Shown: positions 1 to 7,209, counted from the stretch's first letter. The stretch is DNA of 10,019 bases from CALSPH01 sp041690035 (GCA_041690035.1 JBDNFC010000093.1:1-10019); one strand, 5' to 3'. Program-made: numbers and translations. Notes: generated from the letters alone by a model not told the origin.

Positions 1-21
1 CACTTAAAGGAAAAAAAATTA

Positions 22-684
22 ATGAATAAAATACTTTTGATATTATTATTGTTTTGCTCTTTTACCCTATTTTCTCAAGATGAGAACGATGAAGGGTTTG
101 AGGCATTTGCCTATAATCCAAAGTCAAAATTTGGCATTAGGCTAGGTTTAGGAAGATCAAATTTTGTTACACAAAATTTTCTTAATCCTACCGCACTTAT
201 TGGCTACACGGCTGGCTTTTATCACCACATGCGTTTGGCAGATAAACACAACTTTTATTATGAGCTAGGAGCAAGATTTAGTGGCAGTAATTTTAACACA
301 AGTCCTGATAGTATTACCTATTCTCGGGTGTCGTTATTTTATTTAGAATTGCCAGTTTGTTATATGTTTAATATTTCTAATAATGATTATAAGCCAATCT
401 TTATTATGCTTGGGGGTGGGGGTAGGTTGCTCATTAAATCTAGTATGCTTTTGGGCCCAGATCCAATACCCAAATATTTTAACTTACCTCTGAAACGAGG
501 CGATTTATTTTTAATGGGGGGTATACATTCATTTTTTGGTGGCATGGGTTTGCAGCTTACTGCCAAAATAGGACTTACAGATATTAATAAAAGAGAATGG
601 CGTGGCTTTGAAACAGTAAAACCCAGTTTAGATAGAAACTTGCCAGTAAGGAATTTTGCGATAGAAATGGCCCTAATTTTTTAG
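22..684 (+). CDS. Outer-membrane beta-barrel protein (PorT/OMP_b-brl_2-like)
   Basis: This is a 220-residue protein probably inserted in the outer membrane. Residues 1-19 form a signal peptide: a Lys at position 3, a Leu/Ile-rich core, and a likely cut after FSQ. The mature part alternates polar and hydrophobic residues in strand-like stretches (for example FGIRLGLG, FYYELGARF and LFYLELPVCYMF). Glycine-rich turns sit near residues 130-135, and the chain ends ...AIEMALIF; a terminal aromatic residue is typical of barrel assembly signals. The pattern and length fit the small 8-10-strand barrel proteins annotated in Bacteroidota as PorT-family or OMP_b-brl_2. True PorT is a type IX secretion component, but I see nothing here that singles it out, so no symbol is given. 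The ATG follows an A-rich leader containing AAAGGA about 10 bases upstream. The 21 bases before the gene hold nothing else visible. The next gene starts 8 bases downstream, suggesting cotranscription. Confidence 0.8.
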   Translation: MNKILLILLLFCSFTLFSQDENDEGFEAFAYNPKSKFGIRLGLGRSNFVTQNFLNPTALIGYTAGFYHHMRLADKHNFYYELGARFSGSNFNTSPDSITYSRVSLFYLELPVCYMFNISNNDYKPIFIMLGGGGRLLIKSSMLLGPDPIPKYFNLPLKRGDLFLMGGIHSFFGGMGLQLTAKIGLTDINKREWRGFETVKPSLDRNLPVRNFAIEMALIF

Positions 685-692
685 TTATTGCA

Positions 693-1172
693 ATGGAAGA
701 ACAAAGCTACCTTGATCACATTACTAAAATTTTGCTTTTTCCAAGGCCAATTCCATATAGAGATTTAGCTGAAATTGTTAAGCCTAATAAGGGAGTAGAA
801 TTAAACAAGTTGCCAAATATTTTACAGGATACTTTTACCACCTTTACTTATAAAAATCATTTCGAATTGCTGTTACAATTAATACATCTAAACTGTGTAA
901 ACTTGCTACCAAATTGCCAATTTAACAAATCAAATATTGGTTTTGCAGATTTTGAAAATTATGTAACGCCAAAACTTATGTTTTTAAACATTTCGGCCAT
1001 TAATAATCATTTGCAAATAGGTATTAATGAAAATATTGCCACAAATAAAGGGGCAGAAATCATCTATTATGTTAAAATGAGTACCCTACAAATAGCGCAA
1101 ATATCAACAGCGGTTTTTATTGATGCCTCAACCATTATCAATAAGCCATTATTAGCTATTGAAATAGATTGA
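693..1172 (+). CDS. Hypothetical protein, 159 aa, unrecognised
   Basis: I do not recognise this protein. It starts with MEEQSYLDHITKILLFPRPIP and has no signal peptide or convincing membrane segment, so it is probably cytoplasmic. The N-terminal half (residues 1-70) is rich in Leu, Ile and Pro and looks mainly helical. The C-terminal half (about residues 80-155) alternates hydrophobic and polar residues in a strand-like way. Its two Cys residues (about 68 and 75) do not form a metal-binding motif. Base composition resembles its neighbours. The ATG lies 8 bases after the stop of the beta-barrel gene in the same direction, so the two are probably cotranscribed. The stop is followed by a small hairpin and then by the convergent symporter gene. 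An uninterrupted frame of 159 codons in AT-rich DNA together with the operon-like spacing supports a real gene; the function is unknown. Confidence 0.7.
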   Translation: MEEQSYLDHITKILLFPRPIPYRDLAEIVKPNKGVELNKLPNILQDTFTTFTYKNHFELLLQLIHLNCVNLLPNCQFNKSNIGFADFENYVTPKLMFLNISAINNHLQIGINENIATNKGAEIIYYVKMSTLQIAQISTAVFIDASTIINKPLLAIEID

Positions 1173-1197
1173 TGAGGTAAATAAAAATATAAAAAAC

Positions 1198-1215
1198 AAA
1201 AGCTTTGGCTTTTTT
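1198..1215 (+). terminator. Probable intrinsic terminator between convergent genes
   Basis: A 6-bp stem, AAAAGC pairing with GCTTTT around the loop TTTG, is followed by two further T residues. It lies 25 bases after the stop of the plus-strand gene ending at 1172 and just past the stop of the minus-strand symporter at 1221. The stem has A residues on its left arm and T residues on its right arm, so it could serve both convergent transcripts. The stem is short and has only two G:C pairs, so its strength is uncertain. Confidence 0.5.
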
Positions 1216-1220
1216 CTTTA

Positions 1221-2516
1221 TCAAGAAGATATATTTAGCTTTCTATCAATTACAGCGCTCACTGCAGCGTCTCCTGTTATATTTACTACTGTTCTGCACA
1301 TATCAAGTAATCTATCAATAGGAAATACAAGGGCTATCCAAGCAGCATTTAAACCCACAGAATCTAATACCATAATAAGCATAACCAATCCTGCACTAGG
1401 CACAGCAGGGCTGCCAATTGATGCCAAGGTAGACATCATTAATACCATTACTTGCTGTCCAAAAGACAATTCAACACCAAAAAATTGAGCAAGAAAAACA
1501 ACAGTTACTCCCTGGTAAAGACTAGTACCATCCATATTTATAGTAGCACCTATTGGCAATACAAAACTAGTGGTTTGCTCTGATATTTTTAGATTTTCAT
1601 GTACACATTGCATGGTAAGTGGAAGAGTGGCTGCACTGCTGCTGCTGCTAAATGCAAGTGCTTGGGCAGGTCCTATACCTTTCAAAAATGCTTTTGGAGA
1701 CATCTTTGCAAAGTATTTTACTATCAGAGGGTAAATCACTAAAACCATTATTCCTAAGCCTAATAATACAGTAAAAGAAAACCACCCAAGTCCTTTAAAA
1801 ATTTCAAAAAGTACCGAAATATTATCACCTGCCATTTCTGTAATGGTACCTGCCATAAGTGCAAATACAAAATAAGGAGCACCATGCATCACCATCATCA
1901 TCATTTTTAGAATGATTGCATCCATATTATCTACAAATGCACGCACACTTATGGTATTTTCTGGTGCTAAAGTGGTTATGGCTATGCCAAATAATACTGC
2001 AAAAAAGATAATGTGCAACATTAGCTTTTCGTTGGTAAGGCTATAAAAAAAATTATTGGGTACAATTAAATTAATGGCATAATCCAAGGGGTTAGCAGCC
2101 TTCATTGTTTTTGCTTCTTCGTTTTTTTCAGCTATTTTTTCAGCATTTTTTTCTGCTAGTTTATTGGTTTCAAATGCAATTATTTCTTTGCTTTCTTTAC
2201 TCAATCTTTTTCCTGGTTTAATAGTGTTTACTAGCAATAAGCCAATACTCACAGCGATTAGAGTAGTAATGATATATAAACCCAAGGTGGTAAAACCAAT
2301 TTTGCCTAAAGTTTTTATATTACTTAAACTAGATACCCCTTTTATTACAGAAAATAGTACCAAGGGAACAGCAATTAATTTCAGTAATTTTATAAATAAA
2401 TCCCCAAAAGGTTTTATCCAAGAAATTGTAAAATTATTAAATCCAAAATTTACGGATATAATAGCCCAAATAGCACCCAATAACAGGCCTATAATAATTT
2501 TAAAATGCAGTGACAT
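1221..2516 (-). CDS. Dicarboxylate/amino acid:cation symporter (DAACS, GltP/GltT-like)
   Basis: This is a 431-residue inner-membrane secondary transporter of the sodium/dicarboxylate symporter family, predicted to import glutamate, aspartate or C4-dicarboxylates with Na+ or H+. The family hallmarks appear in order: a serine-rich re-entrant loop, SSSSSAATLP (290-299); NMDGTSLYQ (327-335), which contributes to cation coupling; a second hairpin, ASIGSPAVPSAG (365-376); and DRLLDMCRTVVNITGDA (401-417) in the last membrane helix. In that helix Asp405, Arg408, Thr409 and Asn412 align with the residues of archaeal GltPh that bind the substrate. The conserved Arg favours an acidic substrate. An unusual charged stretch (about 104-140) carries a tandem AEK(N/I) repeat. 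The length is normal and the ATG start is unambiguous. The gene follows comF by 48 bases with no visible promoter between them, so it is probably the last gene of the asnB-like operon. Confidence 0.93.
   Translation of the reverse strand: MSLHFKIIIGLLLGAIWAIISVNFGFNNFTISWIKPFGDLFIKLLKLIAVPLVLFSVIKGVSSLSNIKTLGKIGFTTLGLYIITTLIAVSIGLLLVNTIKPGKRLSKESKEIIAFETNKLAEKNAEKIAEKNEEAKTMKAANPLDYAINLIVPNNFFYSLTNEKLMLHIIFFAVLFGIAITTLAPENTISVRAFVDNMDAIILKMMMMVMHGAPYFVFALMAGTITEMAGDNISVLFEIFKGLGWFSFTVLLGLGIMVLVIYPLIVKYFAKMSPKAFLKGIGPAQALAFSSSSSAATLPLTMQCVHENLKISEQTTSFVLPIGATINMDGTSLYQGVTVVFLAQFFGVELSFGQQVMVLMMSTLASIGSPAVPSAGLVMLIMVLDSVGLNAAWIALVFPIDRLLDMCRTVVNITGDAAVSAVIDRKLNISS
2121..2156 (-). repeat. Three tandem 12-base units inside the symporter gene
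   Basis: Three adjacent 12-base units encode AEKN, AEKI and AEKN (residues 121-132 of the symporter). The units differ at only a few positions, mostly in the last codon or in wobble bases, and each contains a run of A on the coding strand. They lie in a hydrophilic, presumably surface loop between membrane segments. The pattern looks like replication-slippage expansion in a tolerant loop. Confidence 0.75.
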
Positions 2517-2564
2517 AATGGGTCAATATTAGTGATAAAATGCTATTTAAGCAAGTTATTTTAC

Positions 2565-3251
2565 CTAAGGTTTAAAAGCAATTCCAATGATGTGCAGGCT
2601 AAGTGGCTTGTGTTCTAAAATTTTTAAGCACAATGACTCTATGGTTGCACCTGTTGTTATCACATCATCTACCACAAGTATATGTTTGTTGTAAAAATTA
2701 GACATGTTTACTACCTCAAAAACATCTGCCATATTTTTAATCCTTTCTAGCTTAGATTTCTTAGTTTGTGTTTGGGTATTTAATTTTCTAATAACTGAAA
2801 CTATTTCTACTTTACTATTCCATATTTGCGCCATTCCGTTGGCTATTTTTTCGCTTTGGTTGTAGCCCCTTTTTAATTTTTTCGCAAAGTGTAAAGGCAC
2901 TGGCACAATAATATCTGGAACATATTGTGGGTTTTTATCTCTATAATGTTCAGCAGCAAGTTTACCAATTTTTTCAGCAAGCTTAGTTTCTCCTTTATAT
3001 TTTATAGCATGAATAAGTTGTTGGGTTCTGCCGCCTTCCAAAAAATTAAGAAATGCTGTTGCACCTGTATATGAAAAACGGTGCAAAAATAGTTGCTCAA
3101 CAGGATTTTTGTCATAAAATTGATAAGGGAGTATAGCTAATTCTGTCTCACATATTATGCACCAATCCTCTTCGCCATGTTTTAAACTGTGGTGGCATAT
3201 AGCGCAATTAATAGGAAAAAATAAGCGGTTAATCTGTTTTAATAATCTCAT
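2565..3251 (-). CDS. ComF family phosphoribosyltransferase-like protein
   Basis: This is a 228-residue ComF-type protein, a family linked to DNA uptake and recombination in competent bacteria and widely kept in others, with a type I phosphoribosyltransferase fold. The N-terminus carries a four-cysteine zinc-finger-like knuckle, CAIC (16-19) and CIIC (31-34). Next come the family motif around residues 77-88 (QLIHAIKYKGE) and PVPLHFAKKLKRGYNQSEKIA (117-137). The PRPP-binding loop ILVVDDVITTGAT spans 191-203. The length matches the family. The ATG abuts the stop codon of the upstream glycosyltransferase with no intervening base, so translation is likely coupled. A ComF gene in this setting may be a passenger in the operon rather than a partner of the glycosyltransferase. 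No competence genes are visible in the window. Confidence 0.92.
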   Translation of the reverse strand: MRLLKQINRLFFPINCAICHHSLKHGEEDWCIICETELAILPYQFYDKNPVEQLFLHRFSYTGATAFLNFLEGGRTQQLIHAIKYKGETKLAEKIGKLAAEHYRDKNPQYVPDIIVPVPLHFAKKLKRGYNQSEKIANGMAQIWNSKVEIVSVIRKLNTQTQTKKSKLERIKNMADVFEVVNMSNFYNKHILVVDDVITTGATIESLCLKILEHKPLSLHIIGIAFKP

Positions 3252-4397
3252 TTATAAGAGCATTAATTTTTTTTCAAAATCCAAGGTTTTTTTTGCTAAA
3301 GTAGCCATCTCAAATGCATGTTGCGGCTTTTGTTTATATAAGTTTATGAGCCATTGGTGCACTTTAGGTAAATTTATTATATCCTCATTATTTTTTATTT
3401 TATAAACATAATCATGCCAGGCTGGTTTAGAAATATCAATGTCATCATGCGCCAATAAAATAGGCAATCCTCTAGCTGCATATTCTCTATTTTTTAGCAC
3501 AGCTCCTTCTAATAATCCCTTTCTAAAAATACATAAATTGCCTGTGCCAATATGCACTTGGTTAAAGATATTATTTAATTCATCATGGTTCAAATATCCT
3601 AGGTGTGTTACAAAAGAGTGTGGTGAAGACAATGTGTTATTGCCAGCAATTAATATTTCTACAACATTTTCCATCTTGTGGGTTATTATGCTATTAATCA
3701 ATCTATCTGTTCCTTGCCATGGAGCTTGTGTGCTTGTGCCATCTAATATCAATAATTTTATTTTGCTGTTTATGATAGGCGGTGCTATGCGGGTAAGATA
3801 ATTTGCTGTAGCTATGCCATTGCCAATAGCAATTGTTTTAGACTTATACTTTTTATAATATTCACTTATTTGCTTAGTAACACCCAATGTTTTGTGTGCA
3901 TATTTGATTATAGGTTTTGCATAGAGCCATTCATAGAATAAGGGTCTTGCATAATCCTGTAACTTTGCCATAATAGACGAAATATTTGATGCCCTTGTCT
4001 TTGTTTTTTCTTCACATTTTATTTCTAGTATTTGGATGGCATTATACTCAATGATAAATTTGGATGGATATTTTTTTATCAAACGCAATAAAGCTGGATG
4101 TGCAAAAGGGTATCTTAAGTAGTAATAATCTGCATCGTGTTCTTTTAATAATTTATCTAATGTTTTAATGTAATAATATTGCAATTGCCATTGAGGAAAA
4201 TACTTTCTTTCCGCTTTTTGCACAGGATATAATGTTATGTTTTCGGTTAGCTTTGTTTTTTCTGCAACCGCTGTGCTTAAAAAAATTGATTCTATCGCTA
4301 TTCCATTTTTTTTTATGGATGCTATTTGACCATCTATTTTTTTATAAATAGAGGTTAATTTTGTAGTGCCTCCAATATTAATGTATATCCATTTCAC
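3252..4397 (-). CDS. Glycosyltransferase, GT4-like (group 1)
   Basis: This predicted cytoplasmic or membrane-associated sugar transferase has 381 residues when begun at the GTG at 4397. I choose that start because the protein then opens MKWIYINIGG, the usual beta-strand and glycine loop of a GT-B enzyme, and the GTG overlaps the asnB stop by one base (TAGTG). A longer reading from a TTG at 4433 adds 12 residues inside asnB and looks less likely. The C-terminal donor-binding half holds the E-x7-E pattern of retaining GT4 enzymes (Glu297 and Glu305, in EGAVLKNREYAARGLP). LLILDGTSTQAPWQGTDRLI (216-235) lies at the start of the second Rossmann domain. There are no clear membrane helices. The substrate cannot be told from sequence. 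Tight coupling to an AsnB-like amidotransferase suggests glycan synthesis with an amidated sugar or glycolipid, which is inference. Confidence 0.85.
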   Translation of the reverse strand: MKWIYINIGGTTKLTSIYKKIDGQIASIKKNGIAIESIFLSTAVAEKTKLTENITLYPVQKAERKYFPQWQLQYYYIKTLDKLLKEHDADYYYLRYPFAHPALLRLIKKYPSKFIIEYNAIQILEIKCEEKTKTRASNISSIMAKLQDYARPLFYEWLYAKPIIKYAHKTLGVTKQISEYYKKYKSKTIAIGNGIATANYLTRIAPPIINSKIKLLILDGTSTQAPWQGTDRLINSIITHKMENVVEILIAGNNTLSSPHSFVTHLGYLNHDELNNIFNQVHIGTGNLCIFRKGLLEGAVLKNREYAARGLPILLAHDDIDISKPAWHDYVYKIKNNEDIINLPKVHQWLINLYKQKPQHAFEMATLAKKTLDFEKKLMLL

Positions 4398-4399
4398 TA
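4395..4399 (-). promoter_or_regulatory. TAGTG stop/start overlap coupling asnB-like gene and glycosyltransferase
   Basis: On the minus strand the asnB-like stop TAG shares its last base with the GTG that best begins the glycosyltransferase. A one-base overlap of this kind is a common sign of terminating ribosomes restarting translation. It decides between this start and the upstream TTG at 4433. Confidence 0.65.
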
Positions 4400-6190
4400 G
4401 ATTTGTATTAGTTGTATATTCAAATACAGCCAAAAAGTTGCATTATCTATTTTTAAGAGATCTTGATTTTTCCACTGGGCAGGCATGTAGTCCATGTTTT
4501 TTCCTTCTCTAATAATTGGCAATAATTTTTTACGATTTTCTAAATTTAACCATTGTTCTAATGGACCACTGATTCCTATTTTATGATTTCTGTTTAATAC
4601 CGCTTTAGGCATTATGGTTTTTAGCTCATTTCTGATAATCCATTTACTCTGACCATTTTTTATTTTTTCTGTCCAAGGGATGTTATAGCACATTTCCACA
4701 AGTCTGTAATCCATAAAAGGCATGCGCACTTCCACACCATGCTGCATACTTGCTTTATCAAAATTTTTCAATAAAGCTGGCAGTGGGGAAATAAAAAAAT
4801 TTTGTTTTATTATTTCAGTATCACATTCATTTGTATGTATTGTATTTCGCCACAATCTCTTAAAATAATTGCCTCCCTTGTATGCTTCGTTAATTTCTGA
4901 GATTAATCGTTTTTTTAAGGCTTTTTGATCTGCAGGGGGATACATATTTTTTAGTGCTACTGCTATTTGCTTACTTGTTTTTTTGCCATTGTATAATAAA
5001 CTGTTGTAATATAAATCGTTTACCATGTTTCTATATCCAAAAAGGTATTCATCTGCTCCATGCCCATCTAGTGATACACTAAACCCATTATTTTTTATAG
5101 CGTTATAAATGGGCGAAATACTAGTGAGTGGGGTTGTGCTTAAATCGTCATAAAATTTTGTGTCGTGTATAATTTTATCGATAATAGTGTGGGGTGTTAG
5201 GTTTATAAAATCGGCATTCCAATTCATTTCTTCAATGGCTGCTTTTGCAAAAGGGGTGTCATCATTGGCGCTATTCGCAAAAGATAAGCAAAAGCCTTTT
5301 TGCCATTCTTTAGGTACATTGTCAGAAAAACTTTTCTTTGCTAAATAATTCACCATCGCAAAAACCGCAGTGCTGTCTATGCCTCCGCTAAAGGCAGTGG
5401 CTATTGGCACATCACTTCTTAGTCGTAGCTTTACTGCATCCTCAAAAAGGTTATAAAAATCGCCAAATTTATACGTTAAATCTGCATTAGATGCACAATT
5501 TTTATAAAAATGATAATATTGCTTTTGTACTGTAATACCGTTTTCTTCAATCAGCATATAATGCCCAGGTTTTATTTGCACAATACCATCAAAAATACTT
5601 GCCCCAAAGCTTGCCGAATAATAAGGGTCTATAATGCTTCTTTCAAAAATTGCGCGATCAATACTGCGTGGTTTTCCTTTTATTTTTTCAAATGCGTTAG
5701 TTTCGCTGGCAAATGCAAAAAAATTGCCGTAATGTTTGTAATACAATGGTTTAATTCCAAACCTATCTCTGCACAAAAGCAATTTGCCATCTTCAAAATG
5801 ATAAATAGCCATAGACCACATTCCATTAAACTTATTAAAACATTCTGTACCCCAATGTTCGTAGGCTGCCAATATTACTTCTGTATCTGTTTGGGTTTTA
5901 AATTGATACCCTTTTTGGTTTAGGTCTTTTCTAAGTTCTAAAAAATTATAGACTTCTCCATTATAGCTTATGATATATTTACCAGAAGCAGAAATCATGG
6001 GCTGATGCCCTGCTTGGCTAATGTCTAAAATAGATAATCTTTTATGCGCTAGCGCTAGTCTATCATCGTTAAGCAAAACTTCTCCCTCACTATCCGGCCC
6101 TCTGTGATTTAGGGTGGCCGTAAATTGACTAAAATTTCTTTGATCTATTTTTTTGTTGTCAAAATGATATATACCTGCAATTCCGCACAT
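4397..6190 (-). CDS. asnB: AsnB-like glutamine-hydrolysing asparagine synthetase/amidotransferase
   Basis: This is a 597-residue two-domain enzyme. Residues 1 to about 210 form a class II (Ntn) glutaminase: Cys2 becomes the N-terminal nucleophile. Arg51 (AHKRLSILD), Asn77-Gly78-Glu79 (YNGEVYN) and Asp102 match the glutamine-binding residues. RDRFGIKPLYY spans 141-151. The synthetase domain follows, with the ATP-pyrophosphatase loop SGGIDS (268-273) and a second loop, LDGHGADEYLFGY (374-386). EVRMPFMDYRLVEM lies near the C-terminal part. The family transfers ammonia from glutamine to an acyl-adenylate, classically of aspartate. The second loop has His377 where E. coli AsnB has a catalytic Glu (SGEGSDE), as seen in AsnB paralogues of glycan loci, so the acceptor may not be aspartate. 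The gene is probably the first of an operon with the glycosyltransferase, comF and symporter. The start is fixed by MCGIAG. The symbol denotes the family, not a proven housekeeping role. Confidence 0.9.
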   Translation of the reverse strand: MCGIAGIYHFDNKKIDQRNFSQFTATLNHRGPDSEGEVLLNDDRLALAHKRLSILDISQAGHQPMISASGKYIISYNGEVYNFLELRKDLNQKGYQFKTQTDTEVILAAYEHWGTECFNKFNGMWSMAIYHFEDGKLLLCRDRFGIKPLYYKHYGNFFAFASETNAFEKIKGKPRSIDRAIFERSIIDPYYSASFGASIFDGIVQIKPGHYMLIEENGITVQKQYYHFYKNCASNADLTYKFGDFYNLFEDAVKLRLRSDVPIATAFSGGIDSTAVFAMVNYLAKKSFSDNVPKEWQKGFCLSFANSANDDTPFAKAAIEEMNWNADFINLTPHTIIDKIIHDTKFYDDLSTTPLTSISPIYNAIKNNGFSVSLDGHGADEYLFGYRNMVNDLYYNSLLYNGKKTSKQIAVALKNMYPPADQKALKKRLISEINEAYKGGNYFKRLWRNTIHTNECDTEIIKQNFFISPLPALLKNFDKASMQHGVEVRMPFMDYRLVEMCYNIPWTEKIKNGQSKWIIRNELKTIMPKAVLNRNHKIGISGPLEQWLNLENRKKLLPIIREGKNMDYMPAQWKNQDLLKIDNATFWLYLNIQLIQI

Positions 6191-6204
6191 CTTTCTTTGT
6201 CTTG

Positions 6205-6212
6205 CAAATTTG
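6205..6212 (-). promoter_or_regulatory. Weak -7-like box upstream of the asnB-like gene
   Basis: On the minus strand CAAATTTG matches the Bacteroidota -7 consensus TAnnTTTG except for the first base, and it lies 14 bases before the ATG. No TTG element is seen about 20 bases further upstream, only a T-rich run. The site would give a very short leader. The box is also a perfect palindrome, so it could equally be an operator or chance. A promoter should lie somewhere in this gap because a strong hairpin separates it from the upstream gene. Confidence 0.25.
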
Positions 6213-6244
6213 GTTAAAGTATTGGGATAAAAAAATTTTTCATA

Positions 6245-6278
6245 AAAAAAGTCTGTAATTTATTTTACAGACTTTTTT
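6245..6278 (-). terminator. Strong intrinsic terminator of the DUF4468-like gene
   Basis: A perfect 14-bp inverted repeat (AAAAAAGTCTGTAA and its complement) encloses a 6-base loop. Read on the minus strand, it lies 19 bases after the stop of the secreted-protein gene and ends in a run of seven T. The A-tract/T-tract symmetry means it could also stop transcription from the other side. It separates the secreted-protein gene from the asnB-like operon. Confidence 0.85.
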
Positions 6279-6297
6279 AACCTTTTTTAACTATATG

Positions 6298-7155
6298 CTA
6301 CCAATCGTCTTCGTTAGATAAGCTTATTGGCTTATCGTTTAGTGCAACACCTATTTTATCTATCCACGTTTTTATTTTTTTATCTATGGCTTTTAATATT
6401 TTGTTGTTTCCTTCTATATTGTTTTTGGAGTCTTGATAATATTCAAAATATATTTGTTGTGTTTGAGTTTGTGTGCCAGTAGGCGGTACTTCATGCACAA
6501 AATTTGTAAATAAATATTTATACCTATATGGCTGAAACCATATCGTGAAAGCCACTTGTGCTTCACCATTTTGTGTACTCACAAACTTATTGTTTTCTAT
6601 CATCAATGGAACTTTTACATTCATTGTAATTTTTTGAAATTTTTGATCTAATCCAATTGCTTTTTTATCTTTAAATATTTTAGCACCAAATTCTTTTTCA
6701 GCCCATATTTTAAATCTGTAATAAAGGCTATCTTCAGAACAAAGTTCGCACTGTTCTAATTCTTTAATACCTGAGTAAACTATTAATTTACGAATAGAAT
6801 CGTATGGCAAAAACATTTTTTCTTCTTTAACAAAGACCGGTACAGCATTTTTAGGCTTCATTAATCCACTGCCGCTTGCGCCATCTTGTCCCCAAGCTTT
6901 GCCGCCACCTTCCCAGCCATTATCTTTAGACTCTCCTGAACCCCATTCGCCATAGCCATCAGTAGAGGCACTGTCTTTTACCTCTTCGACTGCGGGTGCT
7001 GGCTTTTCTGGCTCAGCTTTGCTGTCTTTTTTCTTTGTGTCCTTTTTTGGCTTTTCGTTTGAAGTTTCACCCCAAGAGCCCCCCCATGTTCCATTTTGAG
7101 CAATAGCAAATATGCTGCTGCTTACAAATATGGTTGTTAAGATCATTTTTTTCAT
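6298..7155 (-). CDS. Secreted protein with Trp/Gly-rich linker and DUF4468-like domain
   Basis: This protein has 285 residues from the ATG at 7155. A TTG at 7173 would add six residues, MIVKKK, but the ATG gives a normal signal peptide, MKKMILTTIF...AIAQ (1-20), and follows a ten-A tract. Residues 21 to about 100 are low complexity: a Trp/Gly stretch (GTWGGSWGE), a Lys/Glu/Pro segment, then more Trp/Gly (YGEWGSGE, NGWEGGGKAWGQDG). Residues 118-222 resemble DUF4468, a TBP-like domain of exported Bacteroidota proteins: IVYSGI..., LYYRFKIWAEKEFG, a core ending VAFTIWFQPYRYKYLFTNFVHE. Cys136 and Cys139 form a CxxC, possibly a disulfide in the periplasm. The tail (250-285) is a short helix ending NEDDW. 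The function is unknown; an envelope location is inferred. It is separated from asnB by a strong terminator and is divergent from the peptidase gene, so it is probably transcribed alone. Confidence 0.8.
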   Translation of the reverse strand: MKKMILTTIFVSSSIFAIAQNGTWGGSWGETSNEKPKKDTKKKDSKAEPEKPAPAVEEVKDSASTDGYGEWGSGESKDNGWEGGGKAWGQDGASGSGLMKPKNAVPVFVKEEKMFLPYDSIRKLIVYSGIKELEQCELCSEDSLYYRFKIWAEKEFGAKIFKDKKAIGLDQKFQKITMNVKVPLMIENNKFVSTQNGEAQVAFTIWFQPYRYKYLFTNFVHEVPPTGTQTQTQQIYFEYYQDSKNNIEGNNKILKAIDKKIKTWIDKIGVALNDKPISLSNEDDW

Positions 7156-7165
7156 TTTTTTTTTT
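7156..7165 (-). promoter_or_regulatory. Ten-A translation initiation tract
   Basis: On the minus strand ten consecutive A residues immediately precede the ATG at 7155, and no Shine-Dalgarno sequence is seen. Bacteroidota commonly initiate on unstructured A-rich leaders, so this supports the ATG over the upstream TTG at 7173. A run of this length is also prone to slippage. Confidence 0.5.
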
Positions 7166-7209
7166 ACTATCAATATTTAAAATCGCAAATAGCTTACCAA
7201 TTTTTATTG

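Noticed and set aside
22..684. Assignment as porT (type IX secretion)
   Set aside because: Only the general small-barrel architecture is visible; no PorT-specific feature or neighbouring secretion gene is present.
1635..1649. Short AGC trinucleotide run
   Set aside because: It encodes the conserved serine-rich loop of the symporter family, so protein function explains it.
1887..1904. Six His codons in a row on the plus strand, resembling a His tag
   Set aside because: This is the antisense of MMMMVM (residues 205-210) in a membrane helix of the symporter; no plausible plus-strand gene uses it.
2164..2532. Plus-strand open frame of 122 codons
   Set aside because: It lies wholly opposite the symporter gene, has no recognisable motif, and reads as an antisense shadow.
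2517..2564. Possible promoter between comF and the symporter
   Set aside because: No TAnnTTTG box or spaced TTG is found in the 48-base gap, so read-through is the simpler explanation.
3439..3801. Plus-strand open frame of 120 codons
   Set aside because: It is antisense to the E-x7-E region of the glycosyltransferase, with no motif and no plausible initiation context.
5510..5923. Plus-strand open frame of 137 codons
   Set aside because: It lies opposite the glutaminase domain of the AsnB-like gene, whose motifs are intact; the antisense product resembles nothing.
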